From positions 1-16,372 of the forward strand of contig JADGJA010000514.1 in assembly GCA_027596035.1 (NCBI GenBank): a stretch of DNA of 16,372 bases, given 5' to 3'. Shown piece after piece: positions 6,440 through 14,314 of this stretch. Numbering within the stretch: position 1 is the first letter of the stretch; each line of letters opens with the position of its first letter. The notes below the pieces were generated by a model. That model was given only the letters and a program-made list of their open reading frames with translations, was not told the origin of the DNA and did no database searches. Origin of the DNA: Thoreauomyces humboldtii (taxonomy: Eukaryota > Chytridiomycota > Chytridiomycetes > Spizellomycetales > Powellomycetaceae). The translations under genes were made by a program, and so were the position numbers.

Positions 6440-9320
6440 TCAGCGAGATCTCTTGAATAGCGATAGCACGCGAGGTCCTGATGCCGTTGTGGAAGGTGCG
6501 ACCATGGTCGGCCGATCCACGCTCATGCTGGTTCGCGGAGCAGGAGCCAGGTGGTCGAGGACAGATCGACGTGGCGAGGTGGCGATGGACGAGACGTTCG
6601 TTTGCTGCTCCTCCCGTACCTGAGGCTCTGGGTCGCCCCCCTCCTCCTCCAAGGTCGGCGTGGGCGACGCCGGGCAGGGTATGGCGGCGGCGCGCCGAAG
6701 GCTGATCGATCGATTCGATCGACGAGCCGATTCGACTTCGTCGTCCCCATCCATGTCGCTGTCGGTCATGGCCACCGTGGCGAGCGGCCCTTCCACCGCT
6801 CCTACGTGCTCGAGCTCCTCGTCGTGTAAGCGCCCGCTGACGTCCTCCGAGATACGGCCGAGCTCAACGGGTTCCGATCGTGACGGGGAAGGTTCCGTTA
6901 CGTCGTTGTTCTGAAATCTGGGAGACCGGGTCACGGATTTGCTGAAGATACTGCGAACGTTGCGTTGGGTGGTTGGGACAGGCGGGACCAGATCGGCCTC
7001 TCGCTGGTGATCCAATGCCTGGTCGGAGAGGGCGGACCGGGAGAGGCGTCTTCGAATGTTGCCGATGCCGAGGAGGGAAGATGCGGAAGATTCGCTTCGT
7101 GTCCGCGGTCGCGAGGAGCGTAACAAGGACGATGGAGTTGGTGAGGGAGACGGCGAGGATTCCGATGATTCGGCTGCAGGGGCGACGACGGGCTCCACCA
7201 CTGCGGCGCTGCCAGCCATACCGATTCGACTAGCACCTCTGGGCAGAATCCTTGGTCTTGATGACGCAGCCGCTGAGCTGTCCCTACCCAGAAACCTGCT
7301 GAGGACCGATGGCTTGCTGCCAGCGCTTGCCGCCTTTGCCGCGGATCGGACCTTGGGCGGGTGAACCTCCACCACGTCCGAGGTGTACATGTGGTACGAT
7401 CGAACAGATCGCTGAAGAGCAAGCGGCTCCAAGGGCTGCCTAGGAGTCCTTGGTGGAGCGGCCCGCTGAACGTCCAGACTCGGTCGTGCCATTCGTTCCA
7501 TCATATCGGCGTAGTAAGAAACGGCATCATCCTCTTCGCCGCTTTTTGAGGATCCGACGCTGACCCTCGCGGGCAACTCGGGAACCCGCGCCTTCAGCTC
7601 TGGGGGTGGGGAAGGAGGTTTACTGCCGGAACCGCCCGCTTCCCATCCTAGAAGGTTCGACACAGATTTTGACTTTCGTAAGCTCGCTCTCTGAGAGTCC
7701 AGTGCTGGTTCTCGCAAGCGATTGACCGTCATGGTGTAGTCCAGCAAAATTTCGTTCAGCACGGCCTTCTTCATGACCGGAGACTCTCGAATTCTGCGGT
7801 CGAGCGTTGCATCGCCCATCGGGGACATTGGATACGAAAGGTCATCGACCGAGCCGTCCCTGTCGTTGCCGCTAAGGAAGCGGCCACGCTTCCAATTGAG
7901 GGAGAGAGACATTCTCCGGTCGGCCTCCTTCCTTCCCCGGCTGGAGTCCAAGCTGAGAGGGAGATCGGTAGTGCTGCCAGATCCGCGGTTGCTGTCATAC
8001 CCAGACTCACTCGCTTCCGGACCACCATTCTGGTAGCTGAGCCACTCGTCCACCGTCTTTACGTTTCGAGATCGTGGCGGACTAGCAGGTGGCGTCAGCT
8101 GGGAAGCAAGGGTGGGAAGCCTCGAAGGTTGGGGGACGGCGTCACGCAGAGAAACGACAGAAGTGTTCATCGATGGTTGCGGTAAAGTTGTAGGAGCGGC
8201 CAAATGGGCTTTGGATCTGTCAGAAAAACAAGAGCGGACTTTGAGCGTCAAGAGCACATGTCGCTACGTGTTCGGAAAAGTCTTACCCCTTCTTCTTCTT
8301 CTTCCCCTTCTGTCCCCAGGCCTGCATGATCTGATACTGCTCCAGGGCGAACGACTTGTTCCCAGTGAGATCCTGAGGAGGTGGATACGGGAACTTGTCT
8401 ACAAGATCCGAGATCTCGTCTCGCTGCATGGAGGGTCGTGGAGGCATGGGCTCCATCCTCGAACCGTTGAGAAACTCGTACGCGCTGTACATGTCGGGGT
8501 CGTGGAAGGTAGGTTCCCCGATCAGAGTTTCGTCAGACTCGAGGCGCTTGCGCTCCGAGTGCACGTTGCGAGGCTCGCCAAAGTCCTGAGAATATCGGTC
8601 GTCGAGATTGGGCACGGAAAGGGCTTTCGAGAGTCCCGATGCGCGGGTTGTGCCCAGTATCTCCATCTTTGCGAGATCGAGCGAATTGCGCGCCGACTGG
8701 ATGGCGTGCGGATTGACGACTGGGAGACGCATCTGCTTGCGCAGCTTGGACGAGTTGGAGCTCGTCGTCACGAACGAATGGGCTGGTGAGCGTTGCAGTG
8801 TGGAAGGCGAGGTTGGTGATCCTCGGCTGCTCTCCATCGACCGAGCAGCGTCGTCGTCCCCGTACAGGGTTTCGTCGGATGGCGGCTGCGGCGAGAGGTC
8901 CTGGGCCGACTGCTGTTCCTGAAGCTCATATTGGGCGGCAAGAAGCCTCTGTTGATCATGGTAGGACATCTGGGCCAAGGCGACCGGTCGCGGACTGGTC
9001 GGCGCTGTAGCGTAGCCGGCGCTGTCGTGCCGCCGTGGATAGTCGAAGCTGTCAGCAGGCAGTCCTCCGGACTCTGCCCATCCAGCCATGTGCTTCTGGT
9101 TCGCAGCCAAGAAGTGCAAAAGCTCGGTGGTCATCTGTGGCGAGGAAGACACTTCGGACGCCGTGGAGGAACACCGTGCGTCCGTAGCAGTACCTCCTGC
9201 ACCTCCTGCACGCTGGGAGACGTGGGGTGCTGTTATGCTTCCTAGGGTCCCGGTGCTGTTTCTCCGCATGTCCGCCTGGGAATCCAGGGAGTCGATGGTC
9301 CACCTGACCGAGTTTGGCAT
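6440..9320 (-). CDS. large Ser/Pro/Arg-rich hypothetical protein
   Basis: Two exons, 9320-8287 and 8216-6440, give 936 residues; the 70-nt intron has GTAAGA and GACAG ends and joins in frame as ...KKKKKG-SKAH. The ATG at 9320 is the first start after an in-frame TGA 18 nt upstream. The protein is dominated by Ser, Pro, Arg and Ala and is probably disordered. Local segments look more ordered: LLHFLAANQKHMAGWAES and a Gln-rich QQRLLAAQYELQEQQS in the first third, an aromatic DLTGNKSFALEQYQIMQAWG segment before a Lys run (about 336-344), LNEILLDYTMTVNRL, DAVSYYADMMERMARPSLD and a basic C-terminus VLSLFKRSR. Many R-x-x-S and S-P sites suggest a phosphorylated scaffold or signalling protein, but this is inference. 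I recognise no family, signal peptide or membrane segment. It converges with the UPF0643 gene and diverges from the carboxypeptidase gene. Confidence 0.8.
8217..8286 (-). other. 70-nt intron with an in-frame stop inside the donor site
   Basis: Read on the minus strand, the intron starts GTAAGACTTTTCC and ends CTTGTTTTTCTGACAG, with a pyrimidine-rich 3' end. Splicing joins GG to A TCC, keeping the frame. If the intron is retained, translation stops at once at the TAA in GGGTAAG, giving a 345-residue protein ending in KGKKKKKG. Confidence 0.85.
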
Positions 9321-9336
9321 TTGCGAGGCCCTCCTT

Positions 9337-9378
9337 CACGTAGGTGTGAGGTGGTTCCTCCACGTAGGTGTGAGATGG
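9337..9378. repeat. 18-bp direct repeat just upstream of the 9320 start codon
   Basis: CACGTAGGTGTGAGGTGG at 9337-9354 recurs at 9361-9378 with one mismatch (GATGG for GGTGG), a 24-bp period. On the coding (minus) strand the copies lie 17-58 nt before the ATG, probably in the 5' untranslated region. Each contains TACGTG, close to a bHLH-type E-box. Confidence 0.85.
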
Positions 9379-9772
9379 AGAATGTGCAAATGGAGGCACC
9401 CGACGAATGACTCGGACGCTCGACAAGGCGCGAAAGATGAGAGACGAAGTTCCAAGTGAGCCAGGCACAAGCTTTGGTAGCGGCGACAGGCAAGAGTAGA
9501 GACGAGGAGCGCGGTGGGTGACAGCAGTGTAGTCGTGCCCTGAAGTGAGCTAGACTTTTTCCGAAGGTGGGGATGAAGCACGACGAAGGGGAACCCCAAG
9601 CCAAGTGGAAGGTAAACGGGAGGAACCGACAGACGGGTGAAAGAAGGCGCACGCAGACGGCAGGCGGCGGTGGTCGGGAGCGGATAGCAAGGTTGTTGGC
9701 AGTGGGCACTGTAAAGTAGGTTTTGCGGGTTGTCGCTGGACAGAGAGAGAGATGCGAACTTGCGAAGCCCAA

Positions 9773-9784
9773 TACTGTACAGTA
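9773..9784. repeat. 12-bp palindrome TACTGTACAGTA
   Basis: A perfect palindrome lies in the divergent intergenic region. The related word CAGTACTG occurs twice at 10214-10231, so a factor recognising an AGTACT/GTACAGTAC-like site could bind here; this is speculative. Confidence 0.6.
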
Positions 9785-9843
9785 CGACGAGCGACGAGCG
9801 ATGGGCGACGGGGGGGCCGGTGCCTGTTGGCTGCACAAGGGAT

Positions 9844-9857
9844 ACACACACACACAC
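9844..9857. repeat. (AC)7 microsatellite
   Basis: Seven perfect AC units lie in the divergent intergenic region. Confidence 0.9.
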
Positions 9858-10200
9858 GCCGGCAAGGCAGAAACCAGAAGGTGTACGGGTAAGACAAAAG
9901 GAACGGAAAAAGAGACGGTACCCGGCGACGGGCGATAAAGATGCGATCCTCTGCCGACCGGTAACGTGCACAGGCACGCCCCCGTGTATACACAAACATC
10001 AGCAAGAGGTCGGTCTCTCCTCCTTTTCCTCTGGCTGCGAAAAGTGCGAAAAGAAAGGGCCTTCTGACGGAAAACCATTCCACTTGATTCTTCCGCTTTT
10101 GGGCCTAAATCAACTGAGGATTGATGTGTTTCGCACTTTAAATCTTGGGACTTCGAAACAGGACTACCCCCCCCCCAGGTCGCCACAGTGGCGATCGTCA

Positions 10201-10467
10201 TTACAGCATATACCAGTACTGAACAGTACTGAACATGCCGAGGCTCCTCGTTCGACCGCGAGGGTTACGCATCTGAGGCACTGCAGTCGGGGCAAAACCT
10301 TTGTTCAGGCTGCGGGGCAGCGCAGAAGCAGGTGGTCCAAAGAGGATTGTTGGTCCCGGTTTCCTCACGGTCGTCATCGTCGGCGGTGGCGTGGTAACAA
10401 GGGACCAGCTAGCCGTCCTCTCGGGAAGAAACTGCGCTTTCATTCCTGTACGCTTGCTTCTCTCCAT
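10201..10467 (-). CDS. small ORF of uncertain status, 88 codons
   Basis: An ATG at 10467 opens 88 codons ending in TAA at 10201. The peptide is basic and Pro-rich (TILFGPPASALPRSLNKGFA, then PQMRNPRGRTRSLG). It matches no family I know. A plus-strand frame at 10301-10513 overlaps it with a Gly/Val-rich run, so one may be the shadow of the other or both may be chance. It sits in the shared promoter region, so it could also be an upstream ORF of the minus-strand gene. Confidence 0.15.
   Translation of the reverse strand: MERSKRTGMKAQFLPERTASWSLVTTPPPTMTTVRKPGPTILFGPPASALPRSLNKGFAPTAVPQMRNPRGRTRSLGMFSTVQYWYML
10214..10233. repeat. 10-bp tandem duplication CAGTACTGAA
   Basis: Two perfect copies of CAGTACTGAA lie side by side; each includes the palindrome CAGTACTG. 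Confidence 0.9.
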
Positions 10468-10525
10468 CGGTCCCCCTTTTCGTTCACTGACCCATCACAT
10501 GGAGGTTCTCTGAAGGGAGGGTGGT

Positions 10526-10526
<1 letters not shown>

Positions 10527-10562
<36 letters not shown>
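10527..10562. repeat. compound microsatellite (CT)10(GT)8
   Basis: Ten CT units run directly into eight GT units, about 250 bp upstream of the carboxypeptidase start codon. CT-rich tracts are common in fungal promoters. Its length is likely to vary between strains. Confidence 0.95.
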
Positions 10563-10563
<1 letters not shown>

Positions 10564-10811
10564 CGCTCTGCGTTCTCTCGCTTTGCCCGTTTCGACAGAT
10601 CCTCACGACGTAAGGGGTTGGGTGGGCCCAGGGAGGGCTCCAGATGCGGCATCGAATCCCACGGTGGTAGTCCATCCGGCACTGGCATTATACACATTCT
10701 ACTCGTCGTCGGTTCGATCTTCAGGTCATTGTTCCCAGTCGAGTCTCTCCTCGCCCCACTTTGCTCGACGAGGATTTTCTCTGTCTCGTCGTTCCAAGAC
10801 CTCGCGTGTTC

Positions 10812-12630
10812 ATGCGGCTCACTCGGATCATCGCTGCGGTCGTTGGCGCGGCCTTCGCTATCACCGCCCTCCCACTGAACCGTGCATCCGACAGTCTTCG
10901 CACAGGGCGCGTCAGCTACGCCGACCACCAGCTCCTTCGCGTCCAAGCCTCGGCGGGCGTCGTCCGCGACGTACATGCGATTCTCGAAGAAGAGGCAATT
11001 AAACTGTCAAGTGGGCCTCGGTATCTCGCTTTTCACTCATCCATCTTTGTCGCCGCACTCCCAGGGGCTGGACATCTGGGACACCCAACCGACTCACGTC
11101 GACTTTCGCGTCTCGCCCGTTCAAGCCCGTGCCATCCGGGATGACCACCGCATCTTGTCGCGCATCTCCAAGGATTCCTCCTCCTCCATCCAGGTGCTGG
11201 AGAGCGACATCGGGGCGCTCATCGACGGAGAGTCACATCGACTCGCAAAGCGCGGTCTTGAAGCTCGGGTAACTGTGGCGACACTGTGTGTCGCGCAACG
11301 ACCGCCTGAATCTGACACCCCCCTGTCCACCTCTCCTTTCGGTCCCTTCCTCTAGGACAACTCCACATGGTTCCAAGAGTACCACGACCTGGCCACCATC
11401 ACCGCGTGGTTCCAGCTGCTGGCCAACTCGAGTCCCTCGTTGGTTACCTTCGTCCCCAGCATCGGACAGTCCGTCGAAGGGAGGGACATCTTCGCCGTCA
11501 GGATCACCAGCGACGTCGTCCCCGCCACGCCAAAGAAGCAGATCTTCCTGGAGGGTCTCATCCACGCCAGGGAGTGGATCAGCGGAGCCGTCGTCCAGTA
11601 CCTGGCCAACCAGCTGGTGGAGGGCTATGCCACGAACACGACGCTCTTGGATGCCGTCGAGTTCGTCATAGGTACAGTGCACCGTCGGCGTGACTGCCAT
11701 TCACTTGGAAAGACGGTGCGCGAGAAATGATGCTCAAAGCTCGTTCGTGCTTACATAATTCAGTGCCGGTCGTGAACCCCGACGGATATTCTTTCACGGT
11801 GAGCAGGCAGAGGGACCGTTCATTCCCCCGTCGATATGCTACTCACCGTACAGATTCTTGCCCGTCCAGTGGACGGACGACCGACTATGGAGAAAGAATC
11901 GCGCGACCGAAGGAGGCGTGGACTTGGTACGCACCATCTTACCAATATACTTCGACGCAGCGCTTCTTGACCGCCGATGCTTTCTCTTTCCGTGAAACAG
12001 AACCGCAACTTCGACGACCATTGGGACACCGGTGGAAGCAGCGATAACACCGGCGACGAGACGTACCACGGCCCTTCCGCCGCAAGCGAGCCCGAAAGTA
12101 AGAAGGATACATCGTTGAAAATGCTCGAACCAGTCACTCTTTTTTTTTTTTGCTGTCGACTGCGACACTCACACTTTCCCGCAGCTCAAGCTCTACAAAA
12201 CTACTTCCTCTCCTCCGTCAACTCGAACGTCATCGGCGCCATCGACTTCCACTCGTACTCCCAGCTCATCCTCCGACCCTTCGGCTACACCGGCGCGGAC
12301 TCACCGGACGAGGCGGCCCACGCGACCCTGGGATCCCGGATGGCGGCCGACATCCTCTCCGTCAACGACGTCCAATACGCGTCCGAGAAGAGCAACTCGC
12401 TCTACGTCACCTCGGGCACCACTACCGACTGGTGGTACACCCAGAGGAGGATCTACTCGTACGCCGTCGAACTGAGACCCAACCCCAGCGACGGACAGGG
12501 GTTCATCCTGCCTCCGGATCAGATCCTGGCCACCGGGGAGGAGATCCTGAAGGCGGTGACCGGGTTCGTGGGTTATGCGCTGGCGAACCCGTTGCCGGGT
12601 GGCTCGTTGGTCGGGAACGAGCCCGCTTGA
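10812..12630 (+). CDS. secreted zinc metallocarboxypeptidase, M14 family (carboxypeptidase A-like)
   Basis: Seven inferred exons (10812-10994, 11065-11268, 11356-11671, 11764-11798, 11870-11926, 12001-12097, 12185-12630) give 445 residues. It should remove C-terminal residues from peptides outside the cell. Residues 1-20 form a signal peptide (MRLTRIIAAVVGAAFAITAL). A propeptide follows (about 36-124: YADHQLLRVQ, LDIWDTQPTHVDFRV) and ends near a Kex2-type KR at 123-124. Zinc ligands are His199 and Glu202 (HAREW) and His320 (FHSYSQL). Other catalytic-site matches are Arg254 (LWRKNR), Asn266-Arg267 (LNRNFD), Tyr371 (SLYVTSG) and the catalytic Glu393 (AVELRP). The specificity position (CPA residue 255) is Thr378, arguing against a basic-residue carboxypeptidase B type. 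The translated protein has no cysteine, so the usual CPA disulfide is missing. Introns are 70-92 nt; the first seems to be GC-AG. It converges with the Cks gene, 251 bp away. Confidence 0.92.
10995..11064 (+). other. probable GC-AG intron in the M14 propeptide
   Basis: The frame changes between VHAILEEE and GLDIWDTQ, so an intron is required. The only acceptor fitting the LDIWD frame is CCCAG at 11060-11064 (phase 0). No GT donor after the LEEE codons is in phase 0 (the GT sites near 11005, 11011 and 11021 fall in phases 1 or 2). GAG|GCAATT at 10995 is in phase, gives a 70-nt intron and leaves a propeptide of expected length. The alternative is a GTACAT donor at 10971 (94 nt), which would delete VHAILEEE. 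Confidence 0.6.
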
Positions 12631-12881
12631 GCGCGGTTTGAAAACACCGAGACAAATCACAAGCTCTTCTTTGTTTTTACGATCTTGTTTCCTTCACAAC
12701 ATTTACTTTGTGTTCCTGCGTAAGAGAGAGAGACACATATGGTTGTAAGCAAGCAGGAGAGGAGCGCTAGGATCGAGACGACAACACCTTCTCGAACCAC
12801 GTGACGCCGGTCTATCCCAACCATGTCAAATCCTCACATGCCATGCCCTTTCATCCGCAAACTTGGACCTGACACCTTTCT

Positions 12882-13889
12882 TCATCCCACAAGCCCGCCG
12901 ACGTTTCCCCCGAGATCCCTCAGCGGTTCCTCGGGAACGAACAAGACGTCCTCCTGCACCCGTTCGTCCTCGGCGACCATCGAGTCGACCTTCGGTTCCT
13001 GCTTGCCGTTCGGGTATTTCAACTGGGCCCCAGAAACACCAGCAGGTTTGGACAGCACATGCGCGAACGGGATGAGTCACTCTCAAAAAACGATGCACAC
13101 ATCCCAACCTCCAATCCCCTCTTCGTTCCATACCTGATAGTCCTTCTCCCGACGAAAGAGGAGGATGTGAGGTTCGGGAAGGTGGATCGCGTAGTGCTCC
13201 CATCCGATCGACTGCTGCTCGCCTAGAACAAAAATGGATCCGAGTGTGGTTCAGATCGCACGGACGACGAAAGGAACCCAGTCAAAAAGGGGGAAGATTT
13301 TTTTCCCCGCCGTCATACCGAGCGCCCGCCAGTACGGTTCCGGGAGAAGTCTGCCTGGGGGGCAGATACTTTGCTGTTCAACAGTGTGTGATGGGGTGGA
13401 TCAAAAAAAAGGAGCACCGTAGGGCCACAAGCACGATGTGAGCCCCGTTCGAAACCCTCACCGATCTGCTTCGGAAGCGCCACGTGACGGTACTCGTTCT
13501 CGTCGTCCGCGTATCTAGGACTGTAGTAGATCTGTCCATGCTGCTCATACGTCACGTACGTGCGTGATACCGAGATTCAACCCGTGAGAAAATATCGCCA
13601 GAGGTGAGCGACACGAAAGATGGGAGTTTGCTCATTCGGGAGGGTGTCCCACGCTCACGTTGTCGTCAATGTCCTTCTGGCGTCGAGCGAGGTCGGGTGC
13701 GGCTGCGAGATGGAGATCCTCGGGCTGTGCTTCTCCTTCTTCGCCTTCCGCATGATCGTCTCCTCCTCGCTCCTCCCTGTCGTCTGCGAACTGCTGCGGC
13801 TGAGGCTCACTGATGTCGTAGCTGGATGATGATGAGGAGGATGATGATGGGACGATCGGGATCGGATGGTCCTTGTAGCGCTTCTGCAT
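12882..13889 (-). CDS. cyclin-dependent kinase regulatory subunit, Cks1/Suc1 family
   Basis: Five inferred exons (13889-13659, 13540-13462, 13354-13319, 13222-13134, 13022-12882) give 191 residues. Cks proteins bind Cdk1-type kinases and phospho-threonine sites, promoting multisite phosphorylation in the nucleus. The core is about residues 78-145: [27 protein letters not shown], then [30 protein letters not shown] and [19 protein letters not shown] and REKDYQ closely match S. pombe Suc1. All anion-pocket residues of human Cks1 are matched: Arg for Lys11 (as in Suc1), Arg of EYRHV, Ser and Trp of QQSIGW, and Arg of LLFRR. Residues 1-77 are an extra acidic, low-complexity N-terminus with nine serines in a row (15-23). 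The last 46 residues form an acidic tail. Introns (118, 107, 96, 111 nt) have GTGAGC, GTGAGG, GTATGA and GTATGG donors. Exon 3 is only 36 nt. The N-terminal exon is the least certain part. Confidence 0.9.
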
Positions 13890-14314
13890 GTCTCTCTCGT
13901 CGTTCTTTTGTGATGGATTTCTCCACGTACGATGCGAGGAATACGCTGTGCGTGGGAACGAGGTTCCCGTTCGTCGTCAGCTATCGGAAAAGAAGGATCG
14001 TGCCGTCCACAGAACCTTCCCTCTGGCAGACCCCTTCCGTATTCGCATCCTGACCGCCAAGAAACCTTCGGTTCTATGTGCATTTCGTTTCAGCGTTGTA
14101 GGAAAGAGGATGTAAAAGCGAACGTGGATGAGGGACTTTCAAAAAAGGGGAGGGAAGAGGGATTGGAAAAGGGGCGGGGCGGTGCAAAATTGAAGGAGGG
14201 AGATATTAAAGGGTAGGGAGGAGAGGGCATGCGGTAGCAGCAGCAGCAGAGTCACTGGTGGTATGAGGAAAAGGACCAAGAGCACGCAGGAGGGCTTGGG
14301 ATTCAGATCGGTCG
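13890..14314. other. intergenic region between DGK and Cks genes
   Basis: Both flanking genes lie on the minus strand, so this 425 bp should hold the 3' end of the kinase transcript and the Cks promoter. Bases about 14100-14230 are purine-rich on plus (pyrimidine-rich on the coding strand), and a short AGC repeat lies near 14236-14249. I see no gene and no recognised regulatory site. Confidence 0.55.

Larger units (their letters stand above)
9321..10811. other. divergent intergenic region rich in simple repeats
   Basis: This 1.5-kb stretch separates the minus-strand gene starting at 9320 from the carboxypeptidase gene starting at 10812, so it should contain both promoters. It has a 24-bp tandem repeat (9337-9378), a 12-bp palindrome (9773-9784), an (AC)7 tract (9844-9857), ten Cs in a row (10167-10176), a doubled 10-mer (10214-10233) and a (CT)10(GT)8 tract (10527-10562). 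All three minus-strand frames stay open over hundreds of bases between about 9340 and 10080, which fits a stop-poor, pyrimidine-rich leader on that strand better than a protein. One small minus-strand ORF is listed separately. Confidence 0.55.

Noticed and set aside
9242..10201. 319-codon minus-strand ORF upstream of the large gene
   Set aside because: It overlaps the true start at 9320 in a different frame, and two other minus frames are equally open here, which indicates a stop-poor pyrimidine-rich leader rather than coding selection.
9730..10878. 382-codon plus-strand ORF in the divergent intergenic region
   Set aside because: It begins at TTG rather than ATG, is translated through microsatellites (SLSLSLCVCVCV) and overlaps the start of the carboxypeptidase in another frame.
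13462..13555. A Cks start at 13555 giving MTYEQHGQ...
   Set aside because: The codon at 13555 is GTG, not ATG. A CAG acceptor just before HGQIYY and an upstream exon with an ATG give a better model.
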